DNA of 38,889 bases from an uncultured Elusimicrobia bacterium (GCA_903881545.1 CAIRTQ010000103.1:1-38889), one strand, 5' to 3'. Positions 23,950-33,392 are shown, counted from the first letter of the stretch. Numbers and translations: made by a program. Notes: generated by a model from the sequence alone, not told the origin.

Positions 23950-24636
23950 TTAGCCGGTTTGCAGTCTTCGGAACAAGACCAGATGACGGTCCTGGTCCTC
24001 CCGCGGCAGACGGTAAGGGAAAGACTGTACCAATCTCGCCGCGTGCCGCGCTAGTGCGCGCCGCAGGTCTGGTTCCTCGGGGTCAGGCCGGGAAGTCTGG
24101 AACGCCAGGAAGAGCCCGGACGGGGAGGCCATGGACAAGCCTAGGCCGACGGCTTCGGGCAGGGGCGCCACGGCCCTGGCCACGACCGCGTCGAAACCAC
24201 TCTGCGCCGCCGGCAAGGCGCCTTGCCCGGCCCGCCACAAGGATACGGTCAGGCCGGCCAACCCGGAGCGGGCCGCCATGGCGTTGAGGAATCGGTATTT
24301 GCGCTGGGCTGATTCCATCAGCGTCACTCGGGCCTGGGGCCAGGCAATCTTGATCGACATGCCGATGCACCCCCCCCCAGAGCCGAGGTCCAGTATCGTG
24401 GGCGAGGCCTGGGGCGCTTCCTTTATAAGGACCCCGGCAGCGGCCAAGCCGTCCGCCACGTGACGCAGCAGCAGGACCTCGGGGTCCGTGTCCGCGGTGA
24501 GGTTGGTTTTCCGGTTGGCGGCCAGGAGCTCGGAGACGTACCAATCGATGCGGGCCGACCGCTCCGTATCCAGGCTCACCCCCCACGCCGCGGCCGCGCG
24601 GCATAGGAGGACATGGGCGTCTTCAGTCGCCGCCAT
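23950..24636 (-). CDS. rsmG: RsmG, 16S rRNA (guanine-527-N7) methyltransferase
   Basis: A 228-residue SAM-dependent methyltransferase with the motif [13 protein letters not shown] (residues 81-93), preceded by a helical N-terminal region with NRKTNLTA, both typical of RsmG (GidB). It methylates G527 of 16S rRNA; loss gives low-level streptomycin resistance in other bacteria. The ATG at 24636 has a strong GGAGGGAGGG ribosome-binding site and overlaps the end of mnmG by 14 bases. The conserved HxxDS motif is changed here to HVADGL. Order mnmG-rsmG is standard. Confidence 0.94.
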   Translation of the reverse strand: MAATEDAHVLLCRAAAAWGVSLDTERSARIDWYVSELLAANRKTNLTADTDPEVLLLRHVADGLAAAGVLIKEAPQASPTILDLGSGGGCIGMSIKIAWPQARVTLMESAQRKYRFLNAMAARSGLAGLTVSLWRAGQGALPAAQSGFDAVVARAVAPLPEAVGLGLSMASPSGLFLAFQTSRPDPEEPDLRRALARHAARLVQSFPYRLPREDQDRHLVLFRRLQTG

Positions 24637-26377
24637 GAGGCCCTCCCTCCCGCCGCAGCCTCTCGCTCCAGACCCAGAGGATCTGCACATCGGCCGGGGT
24701 GACGCCCGGGATGCGGCCGGCCTGGCCCAAGGTCCGGGGGCAGACCTGGGTCAGTTTTTGGCGCGACTCGGGCGGCAGAGTGGGGATGCTGTGGTAATCC
24801 AAACGCCGCGGGATAGGCACGTGCTCCCATTTGCGCAGCTTCTCCGCGCTCTGCCGCTCGCGCCGGACATAGCCGGCGTAGGCGCTGGCGGTCTCGCGCT
24901 CAGACGCTACCTTGGCCCGGGACCAAGGGGCCAGCTCCTCATCCGGAAGGGCCGGGCCGCCCGCCACCGCGTCCTTGTAGCGTAAGAAGCGCGAATAGGT
25001 CTCGCCCGGGATGAGTCCAAGTTGGAATCCCTTCTCCAGAAGGCGAAGGTCTGCGTTGTCTGCCCGTAGGGACAGTCGGTATTCCGCGCGGGAGGTAAAC
25101 ATTCGGTAAGGCTCATCGACGCCCTTGGTGACTAGGTCGTCGATGAGGACCCCAATGTAGGCCTCGTCGCGGCCCAGGGCGAACGGCGCGAGGCACTGCG
25201 CCTGCCGCGCAGCGTTGACCCCGGCTATGAAACCCTGCGCTGCGGCCTCTTCGTAGCCCGTGGTGCCGTTGATCTGCCCCGCGAAATACAGACCGGGAAT
25301 GCTCTTGGTCTGCAGCGTAGGATCCAGCTGGGTGGGCGGGCAGTAGTCGTATTCTATGGCGTAGCCGGGCCGCAGGATCTGCGCGGATTCTAGCCCTGGG
25401 ATGGTGCGGACTACCAGGCTCTGCACATCCTCAGGCAGGCTAGTGGAGAGGCCGTTGACGTAGGTCTCCAAGGTGTGGAAGCCCTCGGGCTCCAGGAAGA
25501 TCTGGTGGCGCTCCTTGTGCGGGAACTTCACGACTTTGTCCTCGACGGAAGGGCAGTAGCGTGGGCCGATGGACTTGATGCGGCCGCAGTAGAGCGGGGC
25601 CTGGTGCAGGTTCTCGCGGATGATGCGGTGCGTGGCCTCGTTGGTGTAGGTGATGTGGCAGGGCAGCTGGCGGTCCGCGAGGCACCGGGTAAAATGGGAC
25701 AGGGGAGAGGGCGGCTCGTCGCCCAGCTGGAGCTCGCAGCGGGAGAAGTCGATGGTGCGCCCGTTGAGCCGCGGGGGCGTGCCGGTCTTGAGGCGGCCGA
25801 CCTGGAAGCCCAGCCGGCGCAGGTCCTCGGGCAGTTCGACGGACGGGGCCTCGCCGCTGCGGCCGGCCGGGAAGGTCCGCAGGCCGATGTGGATGAGGCC
25901 GTTCAGGAAGGTTCCCGCGGTGAGGATGACGGCGCGGCTCTCGTAGCGGACGCCGCGGCGGCTGAGCACTCCTGCGAGCCGGGAGCCGTCCAATATGAGC
26001 CGGGCGGCCTCGTCCTGGACCAGCTCCAGGCCAGGCTGCCGTTCCAGGGCCTCCTTGAGGGCGAGGTGATAGAGCGCCTTGTCGCATTGCACGCGCGGAG
26101 AGCGCACCGCCGCGCCGCGGCTCCGGTTCAAGGTCTGGAACTGCAGCCCCGCACGATCGGTGGCGCGCGCCATTTCTCCGCCCAAGGCATCGAGCTCGCG
26201 GATGAGCTGACCCTTGCCCACTCCTCCCACGGAAGGATTGCACGACATCCTGGCGATGGTGTCGAGGTTCTGGGTCAGAAGTAAGGTCCGGCAACCAAGC
26301 CGGGCCGCGGCCAAGGCCGCCTCGCAGCCAGCATGGCCCGCCCCTACTACGATGACGTCGCAGCTCTCGCCGGGCAT
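24623..26377 (-). CDS. mnmG: MnmG, tRNA uridine-34 carboxymethylaminomethyl-modifying enzyme
   Basis: This FAD-binding protein (584 residues; family about 620-630, so slightly short) pairs with MnmE to build the cmnm5 group on U34 of tRNAs. The N-terminal dinucleotide fold [12 protein letters not shown] (residues 10-21), the [14 protein letters not shown] block, [12 protein letters not shown] and [15 protein letters not shown]-type segment are all diagnostic. The C-terminal end contains [13 protein letters not shown] and a [10 protein letters not shown] helix region. The start ATG is at 26377, seven bases after a membrane-protein gene, whereas mnmE lies three genes upstream. Confidence 0.97.
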   Translation of the reverse strand: MPGESCDVIVVGAGHAGCEAALAAARLGCRTLLLTQNLDTIARMSCNPSVGGVGKGQLIRELDALGGEMARATDRAGLQFQTLNRSRGAAVRSPRVQCDKALYHLALKEALERQPGLELVQDEAARLILDGSRLAGVLSRRGVRYESRAVILTAGTFLNGLIHIGLRTFPAGRSGEAPSVELPEDLRRLGFQVGRLKTGTPPRLNGRTIDFSRCELQLGDEPPSPLSHFTRCLADRQLPCHITYTNEATHRIIRENLHQAPLYCGRIKSIGPRYCPSVEDKVVKFPHKERHQIFLEPEGFHTLETYVNGLSTSLPEDVQSLVVRTIPGLESAQILRPGYAIEYDYCPPTQLDPTLQTKSIPGLYFAGQINGTTGYEEAAAQGFIAGVNAARQAQCLAPFALGRDEAYIGVLIDDLVTKGVDEPYRMFTSRAEYRLSLRADNADLRLLEKGFQLGLIPGETYSRFLRYKDAVAGGPALPDEELAPWSRAKVASERETASAYAGYVRRERQSAEKLRKWEHVPIPRRLDYHSIPTLPPESRQKLTQVCPRTLGQAGRIPGVTPADVQILWVWSERLRREGGPHGGD

Positions 26378-26384
26378 GGGCGGA

Positions 26385-27146
26385 TTAGGGCATCAGCATG
26401 GCCTTGAGGATGTCCTTAGGGAACAATCCCAAAGCGTTGAGGGCGAAGATGAGCGAGGTTTGCAGCAGGTTGGCGAGCAGTATGGCCATAAAGGTGTAGG
26501 GTAGGCTCAGGCCCGTCAGCGGCCGCAAGGCCAGGGCCGCGAGAGCCGCCATCCAAAGTCCGCCCGCGGCCGCAGCGTAGATGTAGAAGTCCGGCGCGCG
26601 GAATAGGACGGCCAGCGCCATCGGGACGAGCAGCACCAGATAGACCGCGTTGATGCCGAGCAGGAGGTTGACCGGGGGCAGGACGTCGCGGCGCTCGCAG
26701 CGGCGCCACAGCGGCAGGAACAGACCCAAGGCCGCCAGCAAGCCGATGCCCAGGACTGCCTTTGTGCCCACGCCGGCCTTATAGAGAACGAACAAGAGGC
26801 CGGGCCCCAAAGCCCACGCCATGCTGGCCAACAGCCGCCAAGGATTGCGGCCAGCCTTATACCAGGCCAGGAATCCGAAGACGAAGGCGACGAGCGCCGC
26901 CTCCAGAGAGATCTGCCAGAGCAGGGTCTGTAGCGCGGACAGCCAGGTCTGGGACGGCGGCAGGACCGCGCCCGCCTGGTCGAGGAACCGCGGCGGCCGC
27001 AGGGCCGACAGCAGCAGCGCACAGAGCATTCCCGCCGCGTAGATGCATAGGCAGGGCCCCAGATTTTCTGGCGCCAGCGCCGCTTCCGCGGCGCGGGTGG
27101 GCGAGAACAGGAATCGGCGCGACAACAAGAGCGCTTTCTTAAGCAT
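26385..27146 (-). CDS. multi-pass membrane protein, possibly Yip1-like
   Basis: I do not recognise this firmly. The 253-residue product has about six to seven hydrophobic segments after an N-terminal [16 protein letters not shown] stretch. A short amphipathic FxxP start followed by membrane helices recalls bacterial Yip1-domain proteins, which have no settled function. The start chosen is the ATG at 27146, with a GGGGAGG ribosome-binding site and eight-base overlap with the MFS gene. The open frame upstream is only its extension into that gene. It sits between the MFS gene and mnmG in the same operon. Confidence 0.7.
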   Translation of the reverse strand: MLKKALLLSRRFLFSPTRAAEAALAPENLGPCLCIYAAGMLCALLLSALRPPRFLDQAGAVLPPSQTWLSALQTLLWQISLEAALVAFVFGFLAWYKAGRNPWRLLASMAWALGPGLLFVLYKAGVGTKAVLGIGLLAALGLFLPLWRRCERRDVLPPVNLLLGINAVYLVLLVPMALAVLFRAPDFYIYAAAAGGLWMAALAALALRPLTGLSLPYTFMAILLANLLQTSLIFALNALGLFPKDILKAMLMP

Positions 27147-28359
27147 GGGCCTCCCCGGCCTTTGCGGCATCCGCGTCGTAGTGCCGCATGCCCAGCAGGC
27201 AGAAGCCCGCGGCCGGGAGCAAGGCCAGGCTCCCCGCGAGCAGGGCCGCGGTCAGACCCCAACGGTCCGAGGCCAGCCCGATGAGCGTCGGCGAGACCGC
27301 GTCGCCCAAGGCGTGGATGACGAGGATGTTGGCGGCGAAAGCCATGGAACGCGAACGCGCGTCGGTCACGGACACAATGACCGCGTTGATGGGGCCCATA
27401 TTCAGGAACAGGAAAAACTCGCCAAGGAAGATGCCGGCCGCGGCCAGGTGCAGCCCGGGGGCGGTCAGGGCGGCGGCGGTCAGGGGCAGGCCCACGATGA
27501 AGCCCAAGGCGGAGACCAGAAAATAGGAGCGGCTTGTCCAGCGCAAGGCCCAATCGGCCAGCCAGCCGCCGGCCAGGCTGCCCAGGATTCCGGCCCCGAC
27601 CGTGAGCCCGCCGAAGAGCGCGCCGGCGTCGCCGAGGCCAAGGCCCCAGCGGCGCTGGAAGAAGGTCGGCATCCAGACCGCGAAGCCGCCCAAGGTGAAG
27701 GTCATGGCCGCGCCCGCCAAGGTGACGCAGGAGAAGCTGGGGATGCGCAGCAGGCCCAGGTAGGTACCCAAGGCCGGAGTCTGGCGCGGCGCTGCAGCGC
27801 GGGCCGGGCCGGGCTCCCGCAGACTCAGGCACGCCGGCAGCAGCGCCAGGCCGGGCAGGCCGAGCGCGAAGAAAGCCCGGCGCCAACCCCAGGCCTGGCC
27901 CATGGCACCGCCCAGCACATAGCCCAGGGCGCTGCCCACCGGGATGGCCATGGAAAAATAGGCCATGATCCGGCCGCGTTTTTGCGGCGGATAATGCTCG
28001 GCCACGAAGGCCGGCGACACGGCTCCGTAGCAGGATTCCCCGATGCCCACAGCCGCGCGCGTCAGGAACAGGCTCCGGAAGCCACCGGCCAAACCCGAGG
28101 CGGCCGTGGCCAAGGACCACAAGCCCACTCCTGCCGATATCCACAAGGGCCTGCCCCAGCGGTCCGCGATATAGCCGATGGGCAGGGCCGCCAGCATGTA
28201 CACCGCCATGAAGGCCGAGGCCAGGCCTCCGGCCTGGGCGTCCGACAGGGCGAGATCCCGCTGGATGGCGGGCAACAGCGCCGAGAGGACGTAGCGGTCC
28301 GTGTAATTGAGCAGGTTGACGGCGAGCAGGAGGCCCAGGACCCGCCGTGGCTCCGGCAT
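27139..28359 (-). CDS. MFS transporter, Spinster-like
   Basis: A 406-residue major facilitator with twelve predicted helices. The start NYTDRYVLSALLPAIQRDL and the loop GYIADRWGRP between helices 2 and 3 (the MFS A-motif) are typical. The family includes Spinster and many bacterial permeases for organic anions, sugars or lipids; the substrate cannot be told. RGRIMAYFSMAIPVGSALGY carries the helix-5 motif. It lies in the middle of the rpmH-mnmG operon, which is not a usual place for a transporter. The ATG at 28359 follows four bases after the upstream stop. Confidence 0.88.
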   Translation of the reverse strand: MPEPRRVLGLLLAVNLLNYTDRYVLSALLPAIQRDLALSDAQAGGLASAFMAVYMLAALPIGYIADRWGRPLWISAGVGLWSLATAASGLAGGFRSLFLTRAAVGIGESCYGAVSPAFVAEHYPPQKRGRIMAYFSMAIPVGSALGYVLGGAMGQAWGWRRAFFALGLPGLALLPACLSLREPGPARAAAPRQTPALGTYLGLLRIPSFSCVTLAGAAMTFTLGGFAVWMPTFFQRRWGLGLGDAGALFGGLTVGAGILGSLAGGWLADWALRWTSRSYFLVSALGFIVGLPLTAAALTAPGLHLAAAGIFLGEFFLFLNMGPINAVIVSVTDARSRSMAFAANILVIHALGDAVSPTLIGLASDRWGLTAALLAGSLALLPAAGFCLLGMRHYDADAAKAGEAHA

Positions 28360-28363
28360 CAGA

Positions 28364-28708
28364 TCAGACCTTGTACACCGCGTCGCCTACGTTCACCCTG
28401 TCCGCGGCCACGATCGCGACTGCCTCGCCCGGGTCGCCGCCCTGGACGCTGAGGCGGTCTGCCTGCATCCGCTCCACCTTCTGGGTCAGGTCCGTAGTGT
28501 GGCCCTTGATGCGGATGGTGTCGCCCACGGCTAAGGGCCCTTCCAGGGTCATGGCGAAGACCCCGGTCCGGGACAAATAGTTTCGGATCTTGCCGAGGAA
28601 AAGCGCCCCGACGATCTGCTGCTCTGCGGCGATGTCCGCGACCGGAGTCCTGGCCCAGGCGGCCTTGCCGCTCTTAGATGGGGTCTTCTTTTTCTTCCTG
28701 ACAGCCAT
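28364..28708 (-). CDS. EF-Tu-domain-2-like small protein
   Basis: A 114-residue protein. The first 20 residues are very basic (MAVRKKKKTPSKSGK). The rest, from about residue 28, looks like a lone translation-factor beta-barrel: VGALFLGKIRNYLSRTGVFAM, then GPLAVGDTIRIKG, and GDAVYKV at the end. Small EF-like proteins of this kind are annotated as 'translation elongation factor-like' in several bacterial and archaeal lineages, without a known function, and they resemble the C-terminal barrel of U32-family proteins. The ATG has an AGGAGG ribosome-binding site, nine bases after mnmE. The basic tail suggests RNA or ribosome contact (inference). Confidence 0.8.
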   Translation of the reverse strand: MAVRKKKKTPSKSGKAAWARTPVADIAAEQQIVGALFLGKIRNYLSRTGVFAMTLEGPLAVGDTIRIKGHTTDLTQKVERMQADRLSVQGGDPGEAVAIVAADRVNVGDAVYKV

Positions 28709-28717
28709 AGTGTCCTC

Positions 28718-30124
28718 CTACTTGCCTACGCAGAATCGGGAGAAGATGTCGCTGAGCAGCTCGTCGGGCGCCGCCGGCCCTGTGATTTCGTCCAAGGCGG
28801 CCAGGGCATCGCGCAGGTGGCGCGCCGCGAGCTCTTCCCAGGCTCCGGGGTGGCGCTCCACGGCGCGCTCGGCTTGGCGCAGCTGGGCTGCGGCGCGCCG
28901 CAGCGCCTGGTGATGGCGCAGGCTCGCGACGACGGCCTCGCCTGCGGCTGGGATGCCGGAGTCTTGGCCCAGGCACTGCGCAGCGAGGCGCTTGAGTTCG
29001 TCGAGGCCCGTGCCGCGTAGGGCGGAGACGCTGCAGGCCGCCGGCCCGGCGGCCCGCAGCGGCAGGTCCGCCTTGTTGAAGATTGTGATGACGGGCCGGC
29101 CCTCGGCGGCGGAGTCCGCCAGCACCCGGTCGTGCGCGGCTTTGTCGTCGGGTCCCAGGGGCCGGGAGCCGTCTACGACAAGCAGCGCCAGGTCGCTGGC
29201 GGCTAGGGCGCTTTGCGCGCGCCGTGCGCCTTCGTCGTCGGCGCCGCAGCGGGAGGCATGGCCCAGGCCGGCGGTGTCCACGAGCACGGCCGGCAGGCCC
29301 GCCAGGTCGCAGGGCTCCTCGATGGTGTCGCGGGTCGTGCCGGGCTCGGCGCTGACTATGGCGCGCGAGCAGCCCAGCAGGGCGTTGAGCAGGCTCGACT
29401 TGCCGGCGTTGGTCCGGCCTATGAGGCAGACGCGCGCGCCGTCGCGCAGGATGCGGCCGGTCCGGAAGGTGTCGGCCAGGTGCTCGATTGGCTCGCGGAG
29501 TCCGGCCAGGTCCGTCCGGCAGGCCTCAGCGGGCAGCGGCTTGATGTCCTCCTCGGGATGGTCCAGCAGGGCCTCCAGATGCACCAGGAGGTCCAGCACA
29601 GGGCGGCGTAGCCGCTCCACCTGGCGCGAGAGCCCCCCCTGCAGCTGCGTCAAGGCTGCCCGGTGCGCCAGCCGCGTGCCGGCGCGGATGAGGTCGCAGA
29701 CCGCCTCGGCCTGAGCCAAGTCAAGTCGGCCGTTGAGGAAGGCGCGCTGCGTGAACTCGCCGCCCCGCGCCGGCCGTGCCCCGGCCTTGAACAAAGCCGC
29801 CAGGAGGCGCTTCTGGATATAGGGCGAACCGTGGCAGGTCAATTCGACCAGGTCCTCTCCCGTAGGGCTCTGCGCTTGGGGGAAGAACAGCGCCACGACC
29901 TGGTCCAGCGCGCCTTCGCGGTCCCGGGCCGTCGCGACCACGGCGCGGCGCTCGGGCAGCTCCACGCTAGGCAACACCGAGGTGGCGGCCCGCCGAGCCT
30001 GCGGGCCGCTCACCCTCACGACGGCCAGCGCCCCAGAGCCTGGCGGCGTGGCTATGGCGGCGATGGTGTCAGAAGACAGCTGAGCTCCCGTCAGCTTCGG
30101 GGACGCAACACAACCTTGCGCCAC
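28718..30124 (-). CDS. mnmE: MnmE, tRNA-modifying GTPase
   Basis: The 468-residue protein has the N-terminal tetrahydrofolate-binding domain (SSDTIAAIATPPGSGALAVVR region), a helical domain, and an inserted G domain with GRTNAGKSS (G1, 236-244), DTAGL (G3, 283-287) and NKAD (G4), and ends in FCVGK, the C-terminal motif holding the reactive Cys. With MnmG it modifies U34 of tRNAs. The start used is GTG at 30124, overlapping the jag gene by 34 bases; a later start nearer the SSDTIAA segment is possible. Confidence 0.95.
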   Translation of the reverse strand: MAQGCVASPKLTGAQLSSDTIAAIATPPGSGALAVVRVSGPQARRAATSVLPSVELPERRAVVATARDREGALDQVVALFFPQAQSPTGEDLVELTCHGSPYIQKRLLAALFKAGARPARGGEFTQRAFLNGRLDLAQAEAVCDLIRAGTRLAHRAALTQLQGGLSRQVERLRRPVLDLLVHLEALLDHPEEDIKPLPAEACRTDLAGLREPIEHLADTFRTGRILRDGARVCLIGRTNAGKSSLLNALLGCSRAIVSAEPGTTRDTIEEPCDLAGLPAVLVDTAGLGHASRCGADDEGARRAQSALAASDLALLVVDGSRPLGPDDKAAHDRVLADSAAEGRPVITIFNKADLPLRAAGPAACSVSALRGTGLDELKRLAAQCLGQDSGIPAAGEAVVASLRHHQALRRAAAQLRQAERAVERHPGAWEELAARHLRDALAALDEITGPAAPDELLSDIFSRFCVGK

Positions 30125-31025
30125 GGCCCGTCGCCCTCCGAGGCGGTCATGATGTCCGGATGGTTGGCCAGGCTCCTGTGGATGAGGCGGCGCATGGGCG
30201 CTTCCATAGGCTGGAGGCGGAACGGCCGGCCCGTGTTGCGCACGGACTCGATGCCCTTGAGTGCTAAGGAAAGGACTTCATTTTCCTTCCTCTGCCAATA
30301 GTCACCGGTGTCCACCTGCACGGCTACGGGCGTGTCCATGCGGCGGCTGACCAGTAAGGTCATGACGAACTGCAAAGCCTCCAGGACCTTGCCTTCCGGG
30401 CCGATGAGGCGTTCGGAATCCGCGAGCCTGACATTGGCTTTCACGCGTTCCTGCTCTGGATCCCAGCGCGTGGCGACCGTGGTGTCCGCGAAAAGCATGA
30501 GGTTCAGGAGTTCCTTGAGGATATCCTCGGCGGCGGCGCAGGCCTGCGCCGGGTCGGCGGGCTTGACCGGCTCCCGTTCCGGCTGCGGAATCTCCGCCTG
30601 CCGCGGCGCGGGCATGCGGGGTTCGGGTGCGCGGCGCTGCTGCACCGGGGCGGAAGCCATCGGTACCTGCTCCCGCGCAGGCGCCTGCGCCGACGACGGC
30701 GCAGGGCGCGCGGGCTCGGGCCGGGACTGCGGCCTGGGTGGGCGCGGCGGGCGCCCGGGCGTCCGTGCGGCCGCGCTTTGGCTCGGCGGCGCGGGCTGAT
30801 TCTTCCCGCCATGGCGGGGCCGCGGGTCGTCTCGGGCGCCGGCGTGCCCCAATGCTTGCGGGTGATCTTGACGCGGGCGGGCTTGGCCCCGAATCCGAGT
30901 ATGCCGGACGAGGATTCCTGCAGTATCTGGACTTCGACTTGGTCGCGGTGCAGGCCCATCTTCTTTAGGGCGCTGTCCACCGCCTCGGTCACCGACTTTC
31001 CTTCACTTTCCAGCTCTTCGCTCAT
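30091..31025 (-). pseudogene. jag: jag/khpB homolog, split by a frameshift
   Basis: The two halves of one Jag (KhpB) protein lie in different frames. The N-terminal Jag_N domain reads from the ATG at 31025 (AGGAGG site upstream) as MSEELESEGKSVTEAVDSALK through GFGAKPARVKITRKHWG. The KH domain (GPEGK loop) and R3H domain (RRLIH) read in the frame that ends at 30091. The change is of -1 type, consistent with one base missing, most simply near the CCC run at 30805-30807, where an added base would join ATG GCG GG to AAG AAT CAG. I see no canonical slippery heptamer. It may be a sequencing or assembly error, a real lesion, or frameshifting. KhpB binds RNA and links to YidC-associated division and elongation control; the linker between domains is low in complexity. 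Confidence 0.75.
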
Positions 31026-31050
31026 GGGTAGTCCTCCTTGCGGCAAATCG

Positions 31051-32601
31051 TCAAGCGGCTTCGAACTGGCGCCGCAGTCCCATCTGCAGGGCGGAGCTGA
31101 TGATGCTGCTGGTTAGCCAGTACAGAACGAGACCCGCCGGGGTCTTTAGGAACATCACGGTGAAGATGACCGGCATCCAGGTCATCATGGTCTTCTGCGT
31201 CGGGTCGTTGGTCGCGGCGGGGTTGAGGCGGTTCTGCGCGAACATGACTCCGCCCATGACGATGGGCAGCACGTAGTAGGGGTCCTTGGCGGCGAGGTCG
31301 TGCACCCACCAGATCCAGGGCGCGCCGTGCAACTCCCAGGAGTTGCGCAGGGCGTTGAACAGCGCGATGAACACGGGCATCTGCAGCACGAGCGGCAGGC
31401 ACCCGCCCAGCGGGTTGGCCCCGGCCTTCTTGTAGAGTTCCATCATCTCGGAGTTGAGGCGGCCGGGCTCCTTGGAGTACTTCTGCTGCAGCTTCGAGAT
31501 CTCGGGCTGCAGCCGCTTCATGACGGCCATGGATTTCAGGCTCTTGATGGTGAGCGGCAGGAGCAGGGTCTGGATGAGGAAGGTCATGATCACAATGGCC
31601 CAGCCCCAGTTCCCAACGCGGCCTTGCAGCCAGTGCAGCAGCCGCAAGAGCGGCCGGCCCAGGTCCCGGAAGATGCCGAAATCCACGGACTTCTCCAGGC
31701 CGAGGCGATAGCGGGCCAGCAAGGTGTAGCCCTTGGCCCCGAGGTAGTACGGGATGTCCCAGGTCCTCTCGGCGCCGGCGGCCAGCGTGAAGTCCTTGGC
31801 TTTCAGGGATACGAAAGGCGGAGATGCGCTCTCCACCGCGTCGAAATCTCCAGACTGGGGCAGCACGGCGGCCAGGAAATAGCGGTTGTCCACGCCCAGC
31901 CAGGAAAAAGCGCCGACCTGCGGGCCGGGCTTGAAGGCCTTGGGCGGCCCGCCGCCTTCGGCGGGAAGACCGAGAGCCCGCCAGACCTGCGTGTTCTCCC
32001 CCAACTCGTTGGGCACGGTGCTCAGCCCGGGCCCAATGGACAAGTTCCAGGAGCCGGTGGCCAAGGAACGGCGCGTGGGATTGGAGAGCGTCACGCGGAT
32101 GCGGGGCAGGGAATCCTTGCCCTCGGGCAGGAATTCCTTGACGATGCGCGCGCCGTCGGGCCGTTGGGCCGCGTAGCGCAGGACGCCTTGCGGCGCCGGC
32201 TGGCGCGTGAATCTCAGTTCCGGCCAGGTTGCGAAAAGGCCGGGCGCGGGGTCATTGACGAGTTCGACGGCTCCCATCTTGTCTTGATAGAGACAGCTGA
32301 CCACGGCCGCGCCCCAGGGATGGATCCGTAGTTCGGAATCGAGCGCGGGCAGAAGGTCGGCCTGGGAAGCGAGGGTGGCGCGGTCCAGGCTCTTCGACGC
32401 GGCTTGGGGCGCCAGGGAGGACGCAGCCGCGGCGCCAGTCGCGTTTGCGGGTGCGTGCGCCGGCCGTGAGGAAAAGCGTTCGGCCGGCGCCTGCGGGATT
32501 GCCTGTGCCGCAGGTTTGACGTAGCGCTTCTCGATGACGCCGAACCAGAAGGCGTAGATCGCGATTGAAAGGCTCACGGCCCAAAGCAGGTTCTTATCCA
32601 T
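31051..32601 (-). CDS. yidC: YidC, membrane protein insertase
   Basis: A 516-residue inner-membrane insertase of Gram-negative layout: N-terminal helix (MDKNLLWAVSLSIAIYAFWF), a large periplasmic beta-domain (roughly residues 60-310), then the conserved five-helix core with VGNWGWAIVIMTFLIQ, KSMAVMKRLQPE, NPLGGCLPLVLQMPVFIALF and a short C-terminal tail. It inserts and folds membrane proteins alone or with SecYEG. I chose the ATG at 32601, because the upstream part of the open frame lies in yidD. Its start overlaps yidD by eight bases, and no ribosome-binding site is visible, so coupling is likely. Confidence 0.96.
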   Translation of the reverse strand: MDKNLLWAVSLSIAIYAFWFGVIEKRYVKPAAQAIPQAPAERFSSRPAHAPANATGAAAASSLAPQAASKSLDRATLASQADLLPALDSELRIHPWGAAVVSCLYQDKMGAVELVNDPAPGLFATWPELRFTRQPAPQGVLRYAAQRPDGARIVKEFLPEGKDSLPRIRVTLSNPTRRSLATGSWNLSIGPGLSTVPNELGENTQVWRALGLPAEGGGPPKAFKPGPQVGAFSWLGVDNRYFLAAVLPQSGDFDAVESASPPFVSLKAKDFTLAAGAERTWDIPYYLGAKGYTLLARYRLGLEKSVDFGIFRDLGRPLLRLLHWLQGRVGNWGWAIVIMTFLIQTLLLPLTIKSLKSMAVMKRLQPEISKLQQKYSKEPGRLNSEMMELYKKAGANPLGGCLPLVLQMPVFIALFNALRNSWELHGAPWIWWVHDLAAKDPYYVLPIVMGGVMFAQNRLNPAATNDPTQKTMMTWMPVIFTVMFLKTPAGLVLYWLTSSIISSALQMGLRRQFEAA

Positions 32602-32824
32602 GGAGGGTTGAAGGGGGTGGGACCGGGTCGAGGCCGCCGGGATGCCACGGATGGCAGCGCGCCAGCCGTTGCAACGCCAACCAAAGGCCGAACCCGCAGC
32701 CGTGCGTCTCAACGGCTTCGCGGGCGAAATCGGAACAACTAGGATGGAACCGGCAGGAAGGCGGCAGCAAGGGGCGGACCAGTTTCTGGTACAAGGCCAG
32801 CGTGGCTGAGACCAAGGCCCTCAT
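32594..32824 (-). CDS. yidD: YidD, membrane protein insertion efficiency factor
   Basis: This 76-residue protein has the YidD signature, QKLVRPLLPPSCRFHPSC then SDFAREAVETHG, with the paired Cys residues. It is a small amphipathic protein associated with the inner membrane and assists YidC-dependent insertion. It overlaps rnpA by four bases and yidC by eight, matching the classic rpmH-rnpA-yidD-yidC order. Confidence 0.95.
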   Translation of the reverse strand: MRALVSATLALYQKLVRPLLPPSCRFHPSCSDFAREAVETHGCGFGLWLALQRLARCHPWHPGGLDPVPPPSTLHG

Positions 32825-33195
32825 GGCCGCAGCGCTCCGGCTTTGCGAGCCAACTCGAGGAAGTCCTTCTCGGCGGCCGCCAAGCCCTCCCAGCTGCAGC
32901 CGGGCCGCAAGTAGACGACGAAGTCGCCGCCTTCCAGATGGCGGCGGTTCAGCCGGAAGCTTTCCCGCATTAGCCTCTTGAGGCGGTTGCGCTGAACCGC
33001 GCCGCCCACTTTGGCCGGCACGGACAAGCCCAAGCGGGCCGTAGGCGATTTGCTCTCAGGAGCGGCCCACCAAAGGATGAGGCGACGGCCTACGCATTTG
33101 CGCCCGTCCGTGAACACGCGGCGGAAAGGCCGCCCTGAACTCAGGCGGGCCTCGGGTCCGAAACGCGCCGTCCCTTTAGATGTTGAGCAGGACAT
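32821..33195 (-). CDS. rnpA: RNase P protein subunit RnpA
   Basis: The protein component of RNase P, which with the RNA subunit removes 5' leaders from tRNA precursors. The RNR motif is complete: [19 protein letters not shown]; the N-terminal [14 protein letters not shown] stretch is also typical. I placed the start at ATG 33195 (MSCSTSKGT, 124 residues), preceded by AAAGG, because upstream codons lie in rpmH; the two genes overlap by 20 bases. Only the exact start is uncertain. Confidence 0.94.
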   Translation of the reverse strand: MSCSTSKGTARFGPEARLSSGRPFRRVFTDGRKCVGRRLILWWAAPESKSPTARLGLSVPAKVGGAVQRNRLKRLMRESFRLNRRHLEGGDFVVYLRPGCSWEGLAAAEKDFLELARKAGALRP

Positions 33196-33313
33196 GCCGG
33201 CCTTTGGCGCGGCGGCGCTTGAGAACACCTCGCCCTCCAGCCGTGGCCATGCGCGCGCGAAAGCCGATCCTGCGGGCGCGTTTGAGTCTATGAGGTCTGA
33301 ATGTCGGTAGCAT
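33176..33313 (-). CDS. rpmH: ribosomal protein L34
   Basis: This 45-residue, Arg/Lys-rich protein is bL34 of the large ribosomal subunit. It begins [20 protein letters not shown], with the family's GFRARMAT and [13 protein letters not shown] motifs. The Ser-Lys-Arg stretch after the usual start (MKRTYQPSKR) is replaced by a divergent N-terminus. The ATG at 33313 is preceded directly by TATAAT seven bases upstream and has no Shine-Dalgarno, so translation may start on a leaderless mRNA. It opens the large minus-strand operon. Confidence 0.93.
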   Translation of the reverse strand: MLPTFRPHRLKRARRIGFRARMATAGGRGVLKRRRAKGRHVLLNI

Positions 33314-33320
33314 GGTTATG

Positions 33321-33326
33321 ATTATA
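33321..33326 (-). promoter_or_regulatory. rpmH -10 box (leaderless start)
   Basis: TATAAT on the minus strand (33326-33321) ends seven bases before the rpmH ATG. Transcription would start at or next to the A of the start codon. No good -35 is evident, although the stretch is AT-rich (TTTTTA near 33349). Confidence 0.5.
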
Positions 33327-33380
33327 TAAAATGTAGTGGACATTAAAAAACTTTTTTTTATGAGCGACGCCGCGATTCTG

Positions 33381-33386
33381 TATAAT
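33381..33386 (+). promoter_or_regulatory. -10 box of the recO-glyQS operon (leaderless start)
   Basis: A perfect TATAAT with TG just before it (33379-33380) ends six bases before the ATG at 33393. The start of transcription would coincide with the first base of the start codon. The -35 region (around 33358) has only a weak TTATGA match. Confidence 0.55.
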
Positions 33387-33392
33387 AGCCCG

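Noticed and set aside
26516-28144. Long second minus-strand frame over the MFS and membrane-protein genes
   Set aside because: It is Arg/Gly/Pro-rich with no domain, and it lies in an alternative frame of clear transporters.
30800-30820. Programmed -1 frameshifting in jag
   Set aside because: No X XXY YYZ slippery heptamer is in frame in the transition zone; an indel is simpler, although this is not proven.
33306-33392. AT-rich stretch next to rpmH as a possible replication origin
   Set aside because: No DnaA-box-like TTATCCACA repeats are seen and dnaA is absent. The AT content is explained by two divergent promoters.
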